Shown piece by piece: positions 1-8,124 of a DNA stretch of 64,000 bases. Location: contig NZ_LR732707.1 in NCBI RefSeq assembly GCF_902506555.1, positions 2,069,290 to 2,133,289 on the forward strand, written 5' to 3'. The notes under the pieces are model-generated. The model was not told the DNA's origin, searched no databases, and saw only the letters and a list, made by a program, of their open reading frames with translations. Within the stretch, counting starts at the first letter, position 1, and the number at the start of each line of letters is the position of its first letter. Both the position numbers and the translations under genes were made by a program. Origin of the DNA: Sphingorhabdus sp. 109. GTDB taxonomy: Bacteria; Pseudomonadota; Alphaproteobacteria; Sphingomonadales; Sphingomonadaceae.

Positions 1-236
1 GTGCTGGGGCTGGTGTTTGTGCGGGCCGGGATGGCGGTTACGGGGTTGGGGTGAGCGATTCTGTTCGGCCTTGAGGGAGAAGGCTAGGGACATTCCGTTA
101 TTTTCCTTGCGCCTCCAGACGATTGGAAATTTCCAAATTAGACTTAGAATTCAGATGTGCTCATTTTCTTTCGAAATTTACCTTGCTGAAGTCAATTCAA
201 TAGGCTCTAATTGCCTGTACTTAAGGGAGAAATACT
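1..236. other. Left edge and non-coding leader
   Basis: The first 54 bases are open on the plus strand and end in TGA at 52-54. This could be the last 17 codons of a gene that begins outside the window, but the stretch is too short to identify. The remainder is AT-rich and I see no gene in it. A good ribosome-binding site (AAGGGAGA, 223-230) lies just before the GTG start at 237. Confidence 0.3.
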
Positions 237-1091
237 GTGGGAAAAAGTTTGAAAATTAGCGGTGGTCAAATCAATATAAGAGCACACCCTCACAACGAAG
301 AAATATACTTCGATCTTATTATGGATTTCTATAGGATGAAAGAGCCCGTCAAAACACGTGGTGACAGGTATGGGATTATTTCATTGGTCGACAAATCGGG
401 CCGAGAGGATGGTGAGATTCAAGGCGTCATAACGACATTTACAAAAATTGATGCGGATGGAAATTGGTTTGATGTTAAAAACCTGCAAGACGCGAATGCT
501 GATGATATTTCAAAAATTTCTATTCCTGAAAACTTGTTCCCAAACTCAAAGGCCTTTTACTTCGTTTTTAACTTGAAGACGCACAAAATTGCTGTGCAAA
601 CTTATTCCAAAGGAGATACATTTTCGGTTAACTCGGCCGCAAGACTGTTTGAAGGCCTCGCTGCGAACCCCACAATTGAGCGAAAATTTGGTGATATAAA
701 AATCAATGTGGTACAATCACGAGCTTCTCTAAAAAAGGTATTCGGACTAACTTCGATCAGCAAGATCATTATCACTATCGCCAAACCAAATGTTGATGTT
801 TTTGATGATGATTTCGAAGGAAAAATAGAAAAGCATTTAGAGGAATTACACAGTCGAGAATTGGAACTCAAATACACAGCTGAAAAAGGTAAGTCCTTGG
901 TAATTTCGGACGAAATTAAAATGGTTAGTGAACCGGCATTGGAAAATGGGCATATAAGGGTCGAGGGCAAAATGAACGGTCTTCCGGAAAAGCGATCAAC
1001 CGCTGATTATCCGAAAATAAAGCAAGACAAATATGATGAGGAAGTTAAAAGTGAGAGTCAGGCTTTCGGCGATTTAGCTAGAAATATATGA
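237..1091 (+). CDS. DUF4747 family protein
   Basis: The 284-residue product has the features I associate with the DUF4747 family: an N-terminal INIRAHPHNEEIYF strand, the GDRYGIIS segment, a SIPENLFPNS motif near residue 100, and a charged C-terminal tail. No biochemical function is established for the family as far as I know. There is no signal peptide or membrane segment, so it should be cytoplasmic. The start is GTG, supported by AAGGGAGA seven bases upstream. Its last codon overlaps the start of the next gene as ATGA, so the two are translationally coupled and probably work together. The pair is clearly more AT-rich than the core genes from 3.7 kb onward, which suggests horizontal acquisition. 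A role in phage defence is a guess from this architecture (soluble protein plus small membrane protein), not something the sequence proves. Confidence 0.75.
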   Translation: MGKSLKISGGQINIRAHPHNEEIYFDLIMDFYRMKEPVKTRGDRYGIISLVDKSGREDGEIQGVITTFTKIDADGNWFDVKNLQDANADDISKISIPENLFPNSKAFYFVFNLKTHKIAVQTYSKGDTFSVNSAARLFEGLAANPTIERKFGDIKINVVQSRASLKKVFGLTSISKIIITIAKPNVDVFDDDFEGKIEKHLEELHSRELELKYTAEKGKSLVISDEIKMVSEPALENGHIRVEGKMNGLPEKRSTADYPKIKQDKYDEEVKSESQAFGDLARNI

Positions 1092-1648
1092 CAGATATTT
1101 CACCCTCTCAGTATGGCACTCTTGCAAGGCGACTGAAACAATATATAAAATTCTACGGTGGATGGAGTGCAATATTTAGCTCTCCTTTCTTTTGGTTAGC
1201 TTTTTTTATTTGCATGATAAATTATACTATGTGGGATAGCGAAGCTTGGCTTCCTTTAGCACAAAGCTTGTTACCGAACCTCCTCGGATTCAGCCTAGGC
1301 ACTTACGCAATTCTTTTTAGCATCATCAATAACCGGCTTAAACGAGCCCTAAGAGAAGTCCCTAACAGTCGGGGAATACCTTATCTATTTGAAATGAATG
1401 CTACATTCTTCCATTTTTTAATTACACAAGTTGTGGCTCTGATTTGGACGTTTATATATACAGGAACGCTCTGGTTCGACATTCTTACCTACGCGAAACT
1501 CGAACCTGAAGTTCTTGTCCAAGTGCTTTTCGCCCTGAAAATGTCCGGTGGCTTTATCGGAATGCTCTTATTGGTCTATTCAACCACGCTAATCATTGCC
1601 GCCGCTATGGTCGTGTATCGTTTGGCGATGATAAAAGAACCCAATTAA
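1088..1648 (+). CDS. Four-helix membrane protein coupled to DUF4747 gene
   Basis: The 186-residue protein has a short basic N-terminus (residues 1-25) and four likely transmembrane helices at about 30-48, 60-80, 106-127 and 152-177. A basic loop with RLKRALREVP follows helix 2. There are no catalytic motifs that I recognise. Its ATG overlaps the stop of the DUF4747 gene (ATGA at 1088-1091), so it needs translation of that gene. It shares the low GC of its partner. It could be a membrane effector or an anchor for the DUF4747 protein; the family is not known to me. Confidence 0.7.
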   Translation: MTDISPSQYGTLARRLKQYIKFYGGWSAIFSSPFFWLAFFICMINYTMWDSEAWLPLAQSLLPNLLGFSLGTYAILFSIINNRLKRALREVPNSRGIPYLFEMNATFFHFLITQVVALIWTFIYTGTLWFDILTYAKLEPEVLVQVLFALKMSGGFIGMLLLVYSTTLIIAAAMVVYRLAMIKEPN

Positions 1649-1763
1649 GCTCCAACACCTGTGGTTCATCAAACCTAATCTTTAGCCAATTGATCGTCCT
1701 ACATTACACTATCGATAGCCGAGCAGTGAAGATTTCCTTTTCTATCTTATCGTAAGAGACGAT

Positions 1764-2441
1764 TTACCGGTACTCCGTCCTCAAGCGCAGCCAATCGTTC
1801 AACGTGGCGCGGTATCGTCTGGTCAAGATATCCTCTTCGTTACCCTGCAATGGTGATTGATCGATGGAATAAGTTCGGCCTCTCATAACGTCCAAAATCC
1901 GTATTTCCCTCAATGGATGCTGCGGCAGAGATTGCCCAATAAACCATAGGCCAACCCTAGCAGCCTCATCAGTGAGAATTGGAAATTCACAAAAATAGGG
2001 GTATACAAAATGCCTCTCATCGCCTGCATCCAGCACTGCCAGCATATTTTCGACCTTTATGGTTCCCATGCCATTGAAGGAGTGCCTTGCGTGCGGCGCA
2101 TCGACTTCCTGAAAGGGTTCGTTTGTCCAACGTCGATTATTATTCCACCATTCCAAAAACCCATCGCGAAGAACCGGATATAATCGGGCACGCCTAGGAT
2201 TCCCTCCGATTCTATTTTCCGTCGCAGTGTGTAGATCCAATCTGTTGAAAGCATGATTCTTCGCGTCACTCCAAAAAGGTGCGTAAAAGTCCCCACCTCC
2301 TCCATTTTCTCCAGACTCACGAGCTATTTCCTCACGAATATCAGCCCTAAGTAAGGAAGTTCGTTGACCGGGCTCACTGTAAAGAATTTTTAGAAGTTTT
2401 CTTAGGTGAATTAGTTCTATCGACATATCTATAGTTTCCAA
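1764..2441 (-). CDS. Hypothetical protein, unassigned
   Basis: This 225-residue product matches no family I recognise. It is soluble, rich in Arg and Trp, with an EIARESGENGGGGDFYAPFW segment near residue 40 and a C-terminal domain after residue 120. An internal ATG at codon 6 (MSIELIHLRK) is an equally possible start. It is convergent with the DUF4747 unit and separated from it by about 115 bases with no visible terminator. Base composition is intermediate between the AT-rich patch and the core chromosome. It may belong to the same accessory insertion, but nothing ties it functionally to its neighbours. Confidence 0.55.
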   Translation of the reverse strand: METIDMSIELIHLRKLLKILYSEPGQRTSLLRADIREEIARESGENGGGGDFYAPFWSDAKNHAFNRLDLHTATENRIGGNPRRARLYPVLRDGFLEWWNNNRRWTNEPFQEVDAPHARHSFNGMGTIKVENMLAVLDAGDERHFVYPYFCEFPILTDEAARVGLWFIGQSLPQHPLREIRILDVMRGRTYSIDQSPLQGNEEDILTRRYRATLNDWLRLRTEYR

Positions 2442-2595
2442 TCTTCTTCCGATTGTTACTACAAATTTATTGATATGTAAATTCGGCGAAAGTCCTCATA
2501 AATCTGCACAAACAACTATAAACAGCCCCCTTTCCTACAACATACCATATAGGTTATATTTTTTCCATTTAGCAAACCATATATGGAGAATTGTG

Positions 2596-3594
2596 ATGGA
2601 CTATCAGGATGATTTTGCGCAGCGGAACGGTGGTGGGGGTGGAGAGCATATTCGTCATCCTGAACTTGTTTCAGGATCTCGGGAGAGTGAGCCGGAAGGC
2701 CGGGGTGCGAGGCACGGGGTCCTGAAACGAGTTCAGGATGACGAACAATATAGAACCGTTCGTCCTGAGCTTGTCGAAGGGCGCCTCTCGGACGGACACT
2801 GTCCTTCGACAGGCTCAGGACGAGCGGACCTAAGCGCCAACACCCCCTCCCCTGCCACCCGCCACGACGGCTGGCACCCTGAACTGCGCGTAAAATTCCT
2901 CGAGGCGCTCTCCCGCACCGGTAATGTCCAGGCGTCGGCCTATTTTGTCCAGCGGTCGCGCCAGTCGGCCTATGACCTGAAACGTCGCGACCGGGATTTT
3001 GCCCGGGCGTGGCTGGCGGCGCTGGTGCTGGCGCGGGAGGAAGCGCAGGACAAGTTGCAGGAGCGGGCCATTGAAGGCGTCGAGGAGGAGATTTTCTATC
3101 ATGGCGAGGTGGTGGCGACGCGGCGGCGCTATGACAGCCGGCTGCTGCTCGCCCATCTCGCCCGGCTCGACAAGATTGCCGCGCAAATCCCGGCGCAACG
3201 CGGGGCGGCACGCTTTGGCGACATGCTCGACGCGATTGGCAAGGGCGAGGACACCGCGCCGCTGATCGCCACGCCGACCGAGGAGGAGCTGGCGATAGCG
3301 GCCGCCGCGGCCGAAACGCTAACGGACGCCGGGCCGGTTTCCGGGCCCGGTTCGGGGCCGGACGAGGCGGACCTGCCGGAATTTTATGCGCTCTGCGATC
3401 CCGACCTTGACGATGCGCCTTCTTATTATCGCATGACCCCCAAGGAAGCCGCGGCAATGGAGCGCGACTGTCCCGGCGTTACCGTCACCCCCACCGGCAT
3501 CCGCAGCGACGCGGCGGTCAACGCGCTGCCCTGGCACAGGGAAGCGCCGTTCGAAGACGGGAGCGACGCGGCAGAACAGGGAATTTATCTATAA
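2596..3594 (+). CDS. HTH protein with palindromic repeats read in frame
   Basis: The product (332 residues) has a homeodomain-like helix-turn-helix at about residues 93-130 (LEALSRTGNVQAS ... SAYDLKRR), as in small DNA-binding or terminase-small-subunit-like proteins common in sphingomonads. An alpha-helical segment and a low-complexity acidic tail follow. I chose ATG 2596 because GGAGAA lies five bases upstream; the frame is open further upstream but without a start context. Residues about 20-77 are encoded by two palindromic repeat elements and look like translated repeat rather than protein domain. Removing that stretch would leave a normal-length protein beginning shortly before the HTH. 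DNA binding is inferred from the fold only. Confidence 0.6.
   Translation: MDYQDDFAQRNGGGGGEHIRHPELVSGSRESEPEGRGARHGVLKRVQDDEQYRTVRPELVEGRLSDGHCPSTGSGRADLSANTPSPATRHDGWHPELRVKFLEALSRTGNVQASAYFVQRSRQSAYDLKRRDRDFARAWLAALVLAREEAQDKLQERAIEGVEEEIFYHGEVVATRRRYDSRLLLAHLARLDKIAAQIPAQRGAARFGDMLDAIGKGEDTAPLIATPTEEELAIAAAAAETLTDAGPVSGPGSGPDEADLPEFYALCDPDLDDAPSYYRMTPKEAAAMERDCPGVTVTPTGIRSDAAVNALPWHREAPFEDGSDAAEQGIYL
2653..2744 (+). repeat. Palindromic intergenic-type repeat, in frame inside a gene
   Basis: The element begins CGTCATCCTGAACTTG and ends with its imperfect inverse, GTTCAGGATGACGA. The arms enclose the GAGAGTGAGCCGGAAGGC core. This is the same family of mobile palindrome seen between genes in many alphaproteobacteria. 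Here it lies inside an open frame and is translated as HPELVSGSRESE...VQDDE. Confidence 0.75.
2757..2828 (+). repeat. Second palindromic repeat, in frame
   Basis: The arms are GTCCTGAGCTTGTCGAAGG and its inverse CCTTCGACAGGCTCAGGAC, about 20 bases apart. This is a different repeat family from the element immediately upstream. It is also read in frame, as RPELVEGR...STGSGRAD. Confidence 0.75.
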
Positions 3595-3639
3595 CCGTGT
3601 AAAGTTTGTAAAGTTCGGGTGCGATGAAAACGCTTCCCC

Positions 3640-3695
3640 GTCATCCGGAATCTATTTCCGGATCTCGTGAGACTGAGCCGGAAGATCGGCTCAAC
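3640..3695 (+). repeat. Degenerate copy of the first repeat
   Basis: CGTCATCCGGAAT...TTTCCGGATCTCGTGAGACTGAGCCGGAAG resembles the left half of the element at 2653-2744 but has lost the closing arm. It sits between the HTH gene and the end of rimO, in the usual intergenic position. Confidence 0.5.
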
Positions 3696-3749
3696 CCGAT
3701 CGAAGCCTCTCATCTTCAGAGGAGGGGCTTAAGCTAAGGAACCGCACGC

Positions 3750-5132
3750 CTAGCCCGCAGCCACCCCGAACAGATCATGGTCGTCGGCGTCCTCGATCAC
3801 CGCGTCGATAATGTCGCCGACGGCCAGATCGGCGCGGACATTGCGCAGGAAGACATTGCCGTCAATCTCGGGCGCATCGGCCTCGGACCGAGCGGTCGCG
3901 CCGATGTCGCCATCCTCGTCGGGGGTGCCGATGTCGTCGACAATGACGGGGAGCGTGCGGCCGACCTTGGCCTGCAGCTTGGCGGCGCTGATCCGGGCGG
4001 TGACGTCCATGATCCGCTGGTAGCGCTCTTCCTTGACCTCCTCGGGCACCGCGCCGTCAAGGGCATTGGCCGCGGCGCCCTCGACGGGCTCGAAGCGGAA
4101 GGCGCCGACCCGGTCGAGCTGGGCTTCCTCGAGCCAGTCGAGCAGATATTGGAAGTCGTCCTCGGTCTCGCCGGGGAAGCCGACGACGAAGGTCGAGCGG
4201 ATGGTGAGATCGGGGCAGATGTCGCGCCAGCTCTTGACCCGCTGCAGCACCTTGGCCTCGTTGGCCGGGCGCTTCATGCGTTTGAGGACGTTGGGCGCGG
4301 CGTGCTGGAAGGGGATGTCGAGATAGGGCGTGATCTTGCCCTCGGCCATCAGCGGGATGACCTTGTCGACATGGGGGTAGGGATAGACATAGTGGAGCCG
4401 GGTCCACACGCCCTGCCCGTCCGGCGTCCTGAGCTCGCCCAGCGCGGCGGCGAGATCGGTCATATGGGCGCGGACTTCGCGGCCCTGGCCGGTGGGGCCG
4501 TTCCACTGGCGGGACTGGTGGCGGATATCGACGCCGTAAGCCGAAGTGTCCTGGCTTATGACGAGAAGCTCCCTGGTGCCGGCGGCGACCAGCTTCTCCG
4601 CTTCGCGCAGGATCGCGTCGGGGCGGCGGGACACAAGGTCGCCGCGCAGGCTGGGGATGATGCAGAAGGAACAGCGATGGTTACAGCCCTCGGATATCTT
4701 GAGATAGCTGTAATGGCGGGGCGTCAGCTTGAGGCCCGCTTCGGGCACCAGATCGACAAAGGCGCCGCGCGCCGCCGGCGCCGCCGCATGGACCGCGGTG
4801 ACCACGTCCTCGTACTGATGCGCGCCGGTGACGGCGAGCACATCGGGGAAGCGCTTCATGATGACGTCGGCTTCGTTGCCCATGCAGCCGGTGACGATCA
4901 CCCGGCCATTCTCGGCCATCGCCTCGCCGATCGCCTCGAGGCTCTCTTCCTTGGCGCTGTCGAGAAAACCGCAGGTGTTGACCAGCACGACATCGGCGCC
5001 GGCATAGTCGGCCGACATGTCATAGCCGTCGCTTCTGAGCTGCGTCAGGATGCGCTCGCTATCGACCAATGCCTTGGGACAGCCGAGCGAAACCATGCCC
5101 ACTTTGGGCGGAGAAGGGATTTGGGTAGCCAT
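3750..5132 (-). CDS. rimO: Ribosomal protein S12 methylthiotransferase RimO
   Basis: RimO is a radical-SAM enzyme with two 4Fe-4S clusters that adds a methylthio group to an aspartate of ribosomal protein S12. The 460-residue product has the N-terminal UPF0004 domain with cluster-binding C18, C54 and C83, then the radical-SAM triad C150-x3-C154-x2-C157 in [13 protein letters not shown]-terminal TRAM domain follows at about 380-450. The opening [16 protein letters not shown] is diagnostic of RimO rather than MiaB. Length is normal for the family. The gene stands alone; a palindromic repeat lies between it and the divergent DUF1761 gene. Confidence 0.97.
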   Translation of the reverse strand: MATQIPSPPKVGMVSLGCPKALVDSERILTQLRSDGYDMSADYAGADVVLVNTCGFLDSAKEESLEAIGEAMAENGRVIVTGCMGNEADVIMKRFPDVLAVTGAHQYEDVVTAVHAAAPAARGAFVDLVPEAGLKLTPRHYSYLKISEGCNHRCSFCIIPSLRGDLVSRRPDAILREAEKLVAAGTRELLVISQDTSAYGVDIRHQSRQWNGPTGQGREVRAHMTDLAAALGELRTPDGQGVWTRLHYVYPYPHVDKVIPLMAEGKITPYLDIPFQHAAPNVLKRMKRPANEAKVLQRVKSWRDICPDLTIRSTFVVGFPGETEDDFQYLLDWLEEAQLDRVGAFRFEPVEGAAANALDGAVPEEVKEERYQRIMDVTARISAAKLQAKVGRTLPVIVDDIGTPDEDGDIGATARSEADAPEIDGNVFLRNVRADLAVGDIIDAVIEDADDHDLFGVAAG

Positions 5133-5198
5133 AGGGCGCGGCCTTTAGGCCTGTTTGCGCGCCGAGTCACGATCAATATTGCCGGCAATGGCTGGCGG

Positions 5199-5357
5199 CA
5201 CCGTGCCCCGGCGCAGGCCGGGCCCCATCCGGGAAACGCAAATCCTGCACCAGGGCCGAAGCGGAACGCCCCGCGACGCCCGATCGGGCGGCAATTGCCG
5301 AAACATCCGGATTTTGGTACAGAAGACAGCCCCCGGCCTGGGCCGGGGCACATTCTG
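5199..5357. repeat. GC-rich paired palindromes between rimO and DUF1761 gene
   Basis: Two GC-rich palindromes, CCCCGGCGCAGGCCGGGGCC (about 5205-5224) and CCCCGGCCTGGGCCGGGGCA (5331-5350), bracket about 105 bases. This is the arrangement of a paired REP-like element. The right end runs straight into GGGGAGGATGAC before the next ATG, so the repeat's edge supplies that gene's ribosome-binding site. Confidence 0.65.
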
Positions 5358-5368
5358 GGGAGGATGAC

Positions 5369-5782
5369 ATGAACATATTCGATGTGAACTGGATCGCGGT
5401 TGTTGTAGCCGCGCTGGCGGGCTTTGTCGTCGGCGGCATCTGGTACGGGCCGGTCATGGGCAGGAAGTGGATGGGCGCGGTCGGTCTTACCGAAGAGCAG
5501 ATCAAGCAGGGCAATATGGGCATGATCTATGGCGGGGCCTTTGCCTTCAGCCTGGTCGCATCGTGGACGCTCGCCCATACATTCGCGACTTATGCCGTAA
5601 ATCTCGATTTCGGCGTGAAGGTGCTGACCGCCTTTGGTGTGGCGCTGGGCTTCATCGTCCCGGCAATCGGCACCAACTATCTCTTCTCGCAGAAGAGCAA
5701 GACCCTGTTCTTCATCGACGCAGGCTACTGGCTGCTCTTCTACATCGCCATGGGCGCCGTGCACGCCTGGTTTGGCCAATGA
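5369..5782 (+). CDS. DUF1761 membrane protein
   Basis: This 137-residue integral membrane protein belongs to the DUF1761 family: the N-terminal VNWIAVVVAALAGFVVGGIWYGP motif region, GxxWM after it, and a terminal helix with AMGAVHAWF. Four helices are likely, at about 7-27, 48-70, 83-103 and 115-133. No function is known for the family. The ribosome-binding site GGGGAGG lies five bases before the ATG. Confidence 0.85.
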   Translation: MNIFDVNWIAVVVAALAGFVVGGIWYGPVMGRKWMGAVGLTEEQIKQGNMGMIYGGAFAFSLVASWTLAHTFATYAVNLDFGVKVLTAFGVALGFIVPAIGTNYLFSQKSKTLFFIDAGYWLLFYIAMGAVHAWFGQ

Positions 5783-5985
5783 ATAGAGGACGCTGGACCA
5801 AGTGGGGGGACGCCGGGGCTGCCAAAGATTGGGAGGGAGTGGCAACACCCGGCTTGCTGACCTTACGTACGAAGCGCCGGCGGGTTCCCCCCAAGCCGGG
5901 AAAATTTGAAGAGAATTGAACGATATGTCCGGTCCGCGCGTAGGCTTTCCATAGTGACAGCCGATGCAACAGCCGGAGTAAAGAA

Positions 5986-6246
5986 ATGGAACTGGTCGAC
6001 ATATTGCGATGGACCGCAAGCATCAGCGGCATGATCGCGGCTGCCATGGTCTCCCTCAACGCGGGCGCCAAGGTCAGCGGATACGGATTCGTCCTGTTCT
6101 GCGGCTCATCGATCGTCTGGATCAGCGCCTCGCTGCTTGATGGCAACAATCCGCTGGCGATCCAGAATATTGTCCTGCTCGGGATCAATCTGTTCGGCGT
6201 CTACCGCTATCTCTGGCGTAAACCGAAAGAAAAGACGGCGGATTGA
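5986..6246 (+). CDS. Small three-helix membrane protein
   Basis: The 86-residue protein has hydrophobic helices at about 10-30, 33-50 and 58-76 and ends in a basic, charged tail (WRKPKEKTAD). AAAG lies before the ATG. The helix pattern resembles small PnuC- or SemiSWEET-like half transporters, but I cannot assign it. The spacing of about 200 bases from the preceding gene suggests its own promoter. Confidence 0.6.
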   Translation: MELVDILRWTASISGMIAAAMVSLNAGAKVSGYGFVLFCGSSIVWISASLLDGNNPLAIQNIVLLGINLFGVYRYLWRKPKEKTAD

Positions 6247-6259
6247 ACCGAAAGGCTGC

Positions 6260-6985
6260 TCAGGTCCGCCCGGCGAGCGTATCGGCGATGATCCGCCAGA
6301 CCCGGGGGTTGAAGCCCAGCCCCATATGCCCGCCATCGACGCGGATGTTGCGGGCCTGCGAATTGTAGATATCCTTGGCGATGTCGGGTCCGACGATACC
6401 GTCTCGGTTCGAATAGAGCACGGTCAGCGGCTGATCGAAGCCGATGCTGTTGCGCTGGTGCACTTCGCGCTCGAACTGGTCGAGGCGCAGATCATTGGCT
6501 TTGGCGTAGCGCTGTCCCGGCGTGGTATATTTGGGACCGCCGATGATAGGGGTGCCCATGGTGATCACCTCGCGCACCAGATGCGGCGACAGGCGCGCGG
6601 TTTCACGGGCGATGATCCCGCCAAGCGACCAGCCGATCAGAGTAAACGCCTGCTCGCCATTGGTCGCGAACCGCTCTTCCGCGACTGCGCTAAACCGCGC
6701 CACATCGCGGTCCACCGAGCCCTTGTTGCGGCCTAGCGACCAGTCGGCAACGTCATAATTGATCCGCCGGAGAAAGGCTTCCAGCGGGCGCATCGACAAT
6801 TCGCTGCCGCCATAGCCGGGGATCAGATAGACCGGCCGGCCATCGCCGCGCGGTGCGGTGACCAGCCGCGGCCACTGCAGGCCGAAGCGCATCAGATCGA
6901 ACGGCAGGGTCAGTTCCCCCAGTTGTGCTAGTCTGTGCGGCGGACGAAGTCCGGTAGGCATGTCTAGTGTGTCGACCATCAGCAA
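6260..6985 (-). CDS. Alpha/beta-fold hydrolase, lipase-like
   Basis: This 241-residue alpha/beta hydrolase carries a GWSLGG nucleophile elbow, a candidate acid in SNRDGIVGP and a C-terminal histidine in RVDGGHMGLG, which makes a complete Ser-Asp-His triad. The early PVYLIPGYGGSE strand supplies the oxyanion-hole region. No signal peptide is evident, so it is likely cytoplasmic. The substrate is unknown; the motif style is that of lipase/esterase-type PGAP1-like hydrolases. The start ATG is at 6985. It converges with the small membrane protein gene, with only 13 bases between the stops. Confidence 0.8.
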   Translation of the reverse strand: MLMVDTLDMPTGLRPPHRLAQLGELTLPFDLMRFGLQWPRLVTAPRGDGRPVYLIPGYGGSELSMRPLEAFLRRINYDVADWSLGRNKGSVDRDVARFSAVAEERFATNGEQAFTLIGWSLGGIIARETARLSPHLVREVITMGTPIIGGPKYTTPGQRYAKANDLRLDQFEREVHQRNSIGFDQPLTVLYSNRDGIVGPDIAKDIYNSQARNIRVDGGHMGLGFNPRVWRIIADTLAGRT

Positions 6986-7055
6986 GCTCCGTCAGTGAGC
7001 TGCCAAGATAGTGGTTTATTTCGCAGGCGCAACATGAACCAAATTGTAGTCCGGT

Positions 7056-8117
7056 TCAGGCTTCATCCTTTTCCGGCGTCTCGGCACCGTTGCCGGGAAT
7101 GATCTCGACGATGATATCGCCGGCCTCCAGCTGTTTCGCTTCCGGCTCCCAGAAACCGAATACCGCGTCCCCGCGATAGATCCGCACGCCCAGACCGTTG
7201 CCGACGACTTCGCTCATCCCCATGCCGACTTCATCCTCGGACACCGACCGCTGGACCAGTTTGACCCGGCCAGTAGCAGAAGCAAGATCGCTGAGATAAT
7301 CGGAAATCTTGGCCCCTTCGCAACTGCCGGCGAGCAGCAGCCCGGCAAAGCTGACCGGATTGATGACAGTGGTTGCGCCTGCCTGCCGCGCCAACAGTTC
7401 ATTATCAGCCGCCTTGATCGACACGCTGATCGGCAGATGATAGGCCAGATGGCGTGCGGTCAGTACGATCAGGATGCTGGTGTCGTCCCGTCCGGCCGAA
7501 ACGATCAGCGACCGCGCACGCGATATTTTCACATTCATCAAGGCATTGTCGCGTGTGGCATCGCCGTTGATCACCGCACAGCCCAGTTTTTCGGCTTGCG
7601 ACAAGGCATCGTCCGATGAGTCGATCACGACTATTTCCTCTGGATTGGTGCCGCGAGCAAGCAGTTCGTGTACTGCTTCACTGCCACTCGTGCCAAAGCC
7701 GGCGATCACGATATGGTCGTGCAAATTGCTTTGAATCAGTTTCATGCGCCAATTGTCCCAGGTTCGTTTGAAAACAAAATTATAGGCCGTGCCGACAAAG
7801 ATTAGCACGACAAAGATACGGATAGGAGTCACAACCAGCGCATCGAACATGCGCGCCCTTTCCGTCACCGGAGCGATGTCGCCATAGCCGGTGGTGGTGA
7901 TCGAGATCATCGTAAAATAAACGACATCGAGAAAGCTGACATCCCCGTCATAACTGTCCTGCAGGCCATTGCGGTCGAAATAGTGTACCGCCACGGCCAT
8001 GCCGATCAGAGCCAGAACAAAGGTCACTCGCCAAGCAATATCGGCCCAGACCGGCAAGCTGGGTCGCCGCCGGAGCGTAAAATAGTCTGAAAGCTTGCGG
8101 TTGTTGCTGCTTGCCAT
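7056..8117 (-). CDS. Potassium channel with RCK (TrkA-N) domain
   Basis: The 353-residue protein has two membrane helices (about 25-47 and 92-112) flanking a pore loop with the selectivity filter TTGYGD, near residue 77. The cytoplasmic RCK part follows: a Rossmann TrkA-N domain beginning HIVIAGFGTSGSEAV (about 135) and a C-terminal TrkA-C-like domain. Channels of this build conduct K+ and are gated by ligands bound to the RCK ring. It lies seven bases downstream of the LysM/M23 gene on the same strand, so it may be the distal gene of the serS-surE-M23 operon. Confidence 0.93.
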   Translation of the reverse strand: MASSNNRKLSDYFTLRRRPSLPVWADIAWRVTFVLALIGMAVAVHYFDRNGLQDSYDGDVSFLDVVYFTMISITTTGYGDIAPVTERARMFDALVVTPIRIFVVLIFVGTAYNFVFKRTWDNWRMKLIQSNLHDHIVIAGFGTSGSEAVHELLARGTNPEEIVVIDSSDDALSQAEKLGCAVINGDATRDNALMNVKISRARSLIVSAGRDDTSILIVLTARHLAYHLPISVSIKAADNELLARQAGATTVINPVSFAGLLLAGSCEGAKISDYLSDLASATGRVKLVQRSVSEDEVGMGMSEVVGNGLGVRIYRGDAVFGFWEPEAKQLEAGDIIVEIIPGNGAETPEKDEA

Positions 8118-8124
8118 AGCCGAT

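Noticed and set aside
3777-5372. Long plus-strand open frame of 531 codons
   Set aside because: It is antisense to rimO, has low-complexity Gly/Ala/Asp composition typical of the complement of a GC-rich gene, and shows no domain.
5045-6019. Minus-strand 324-codon frame across rimO start and DUF1761
   Set aside because: It spans a repeat and the antisense of a clear membrane protein gene and has no start context or domain.
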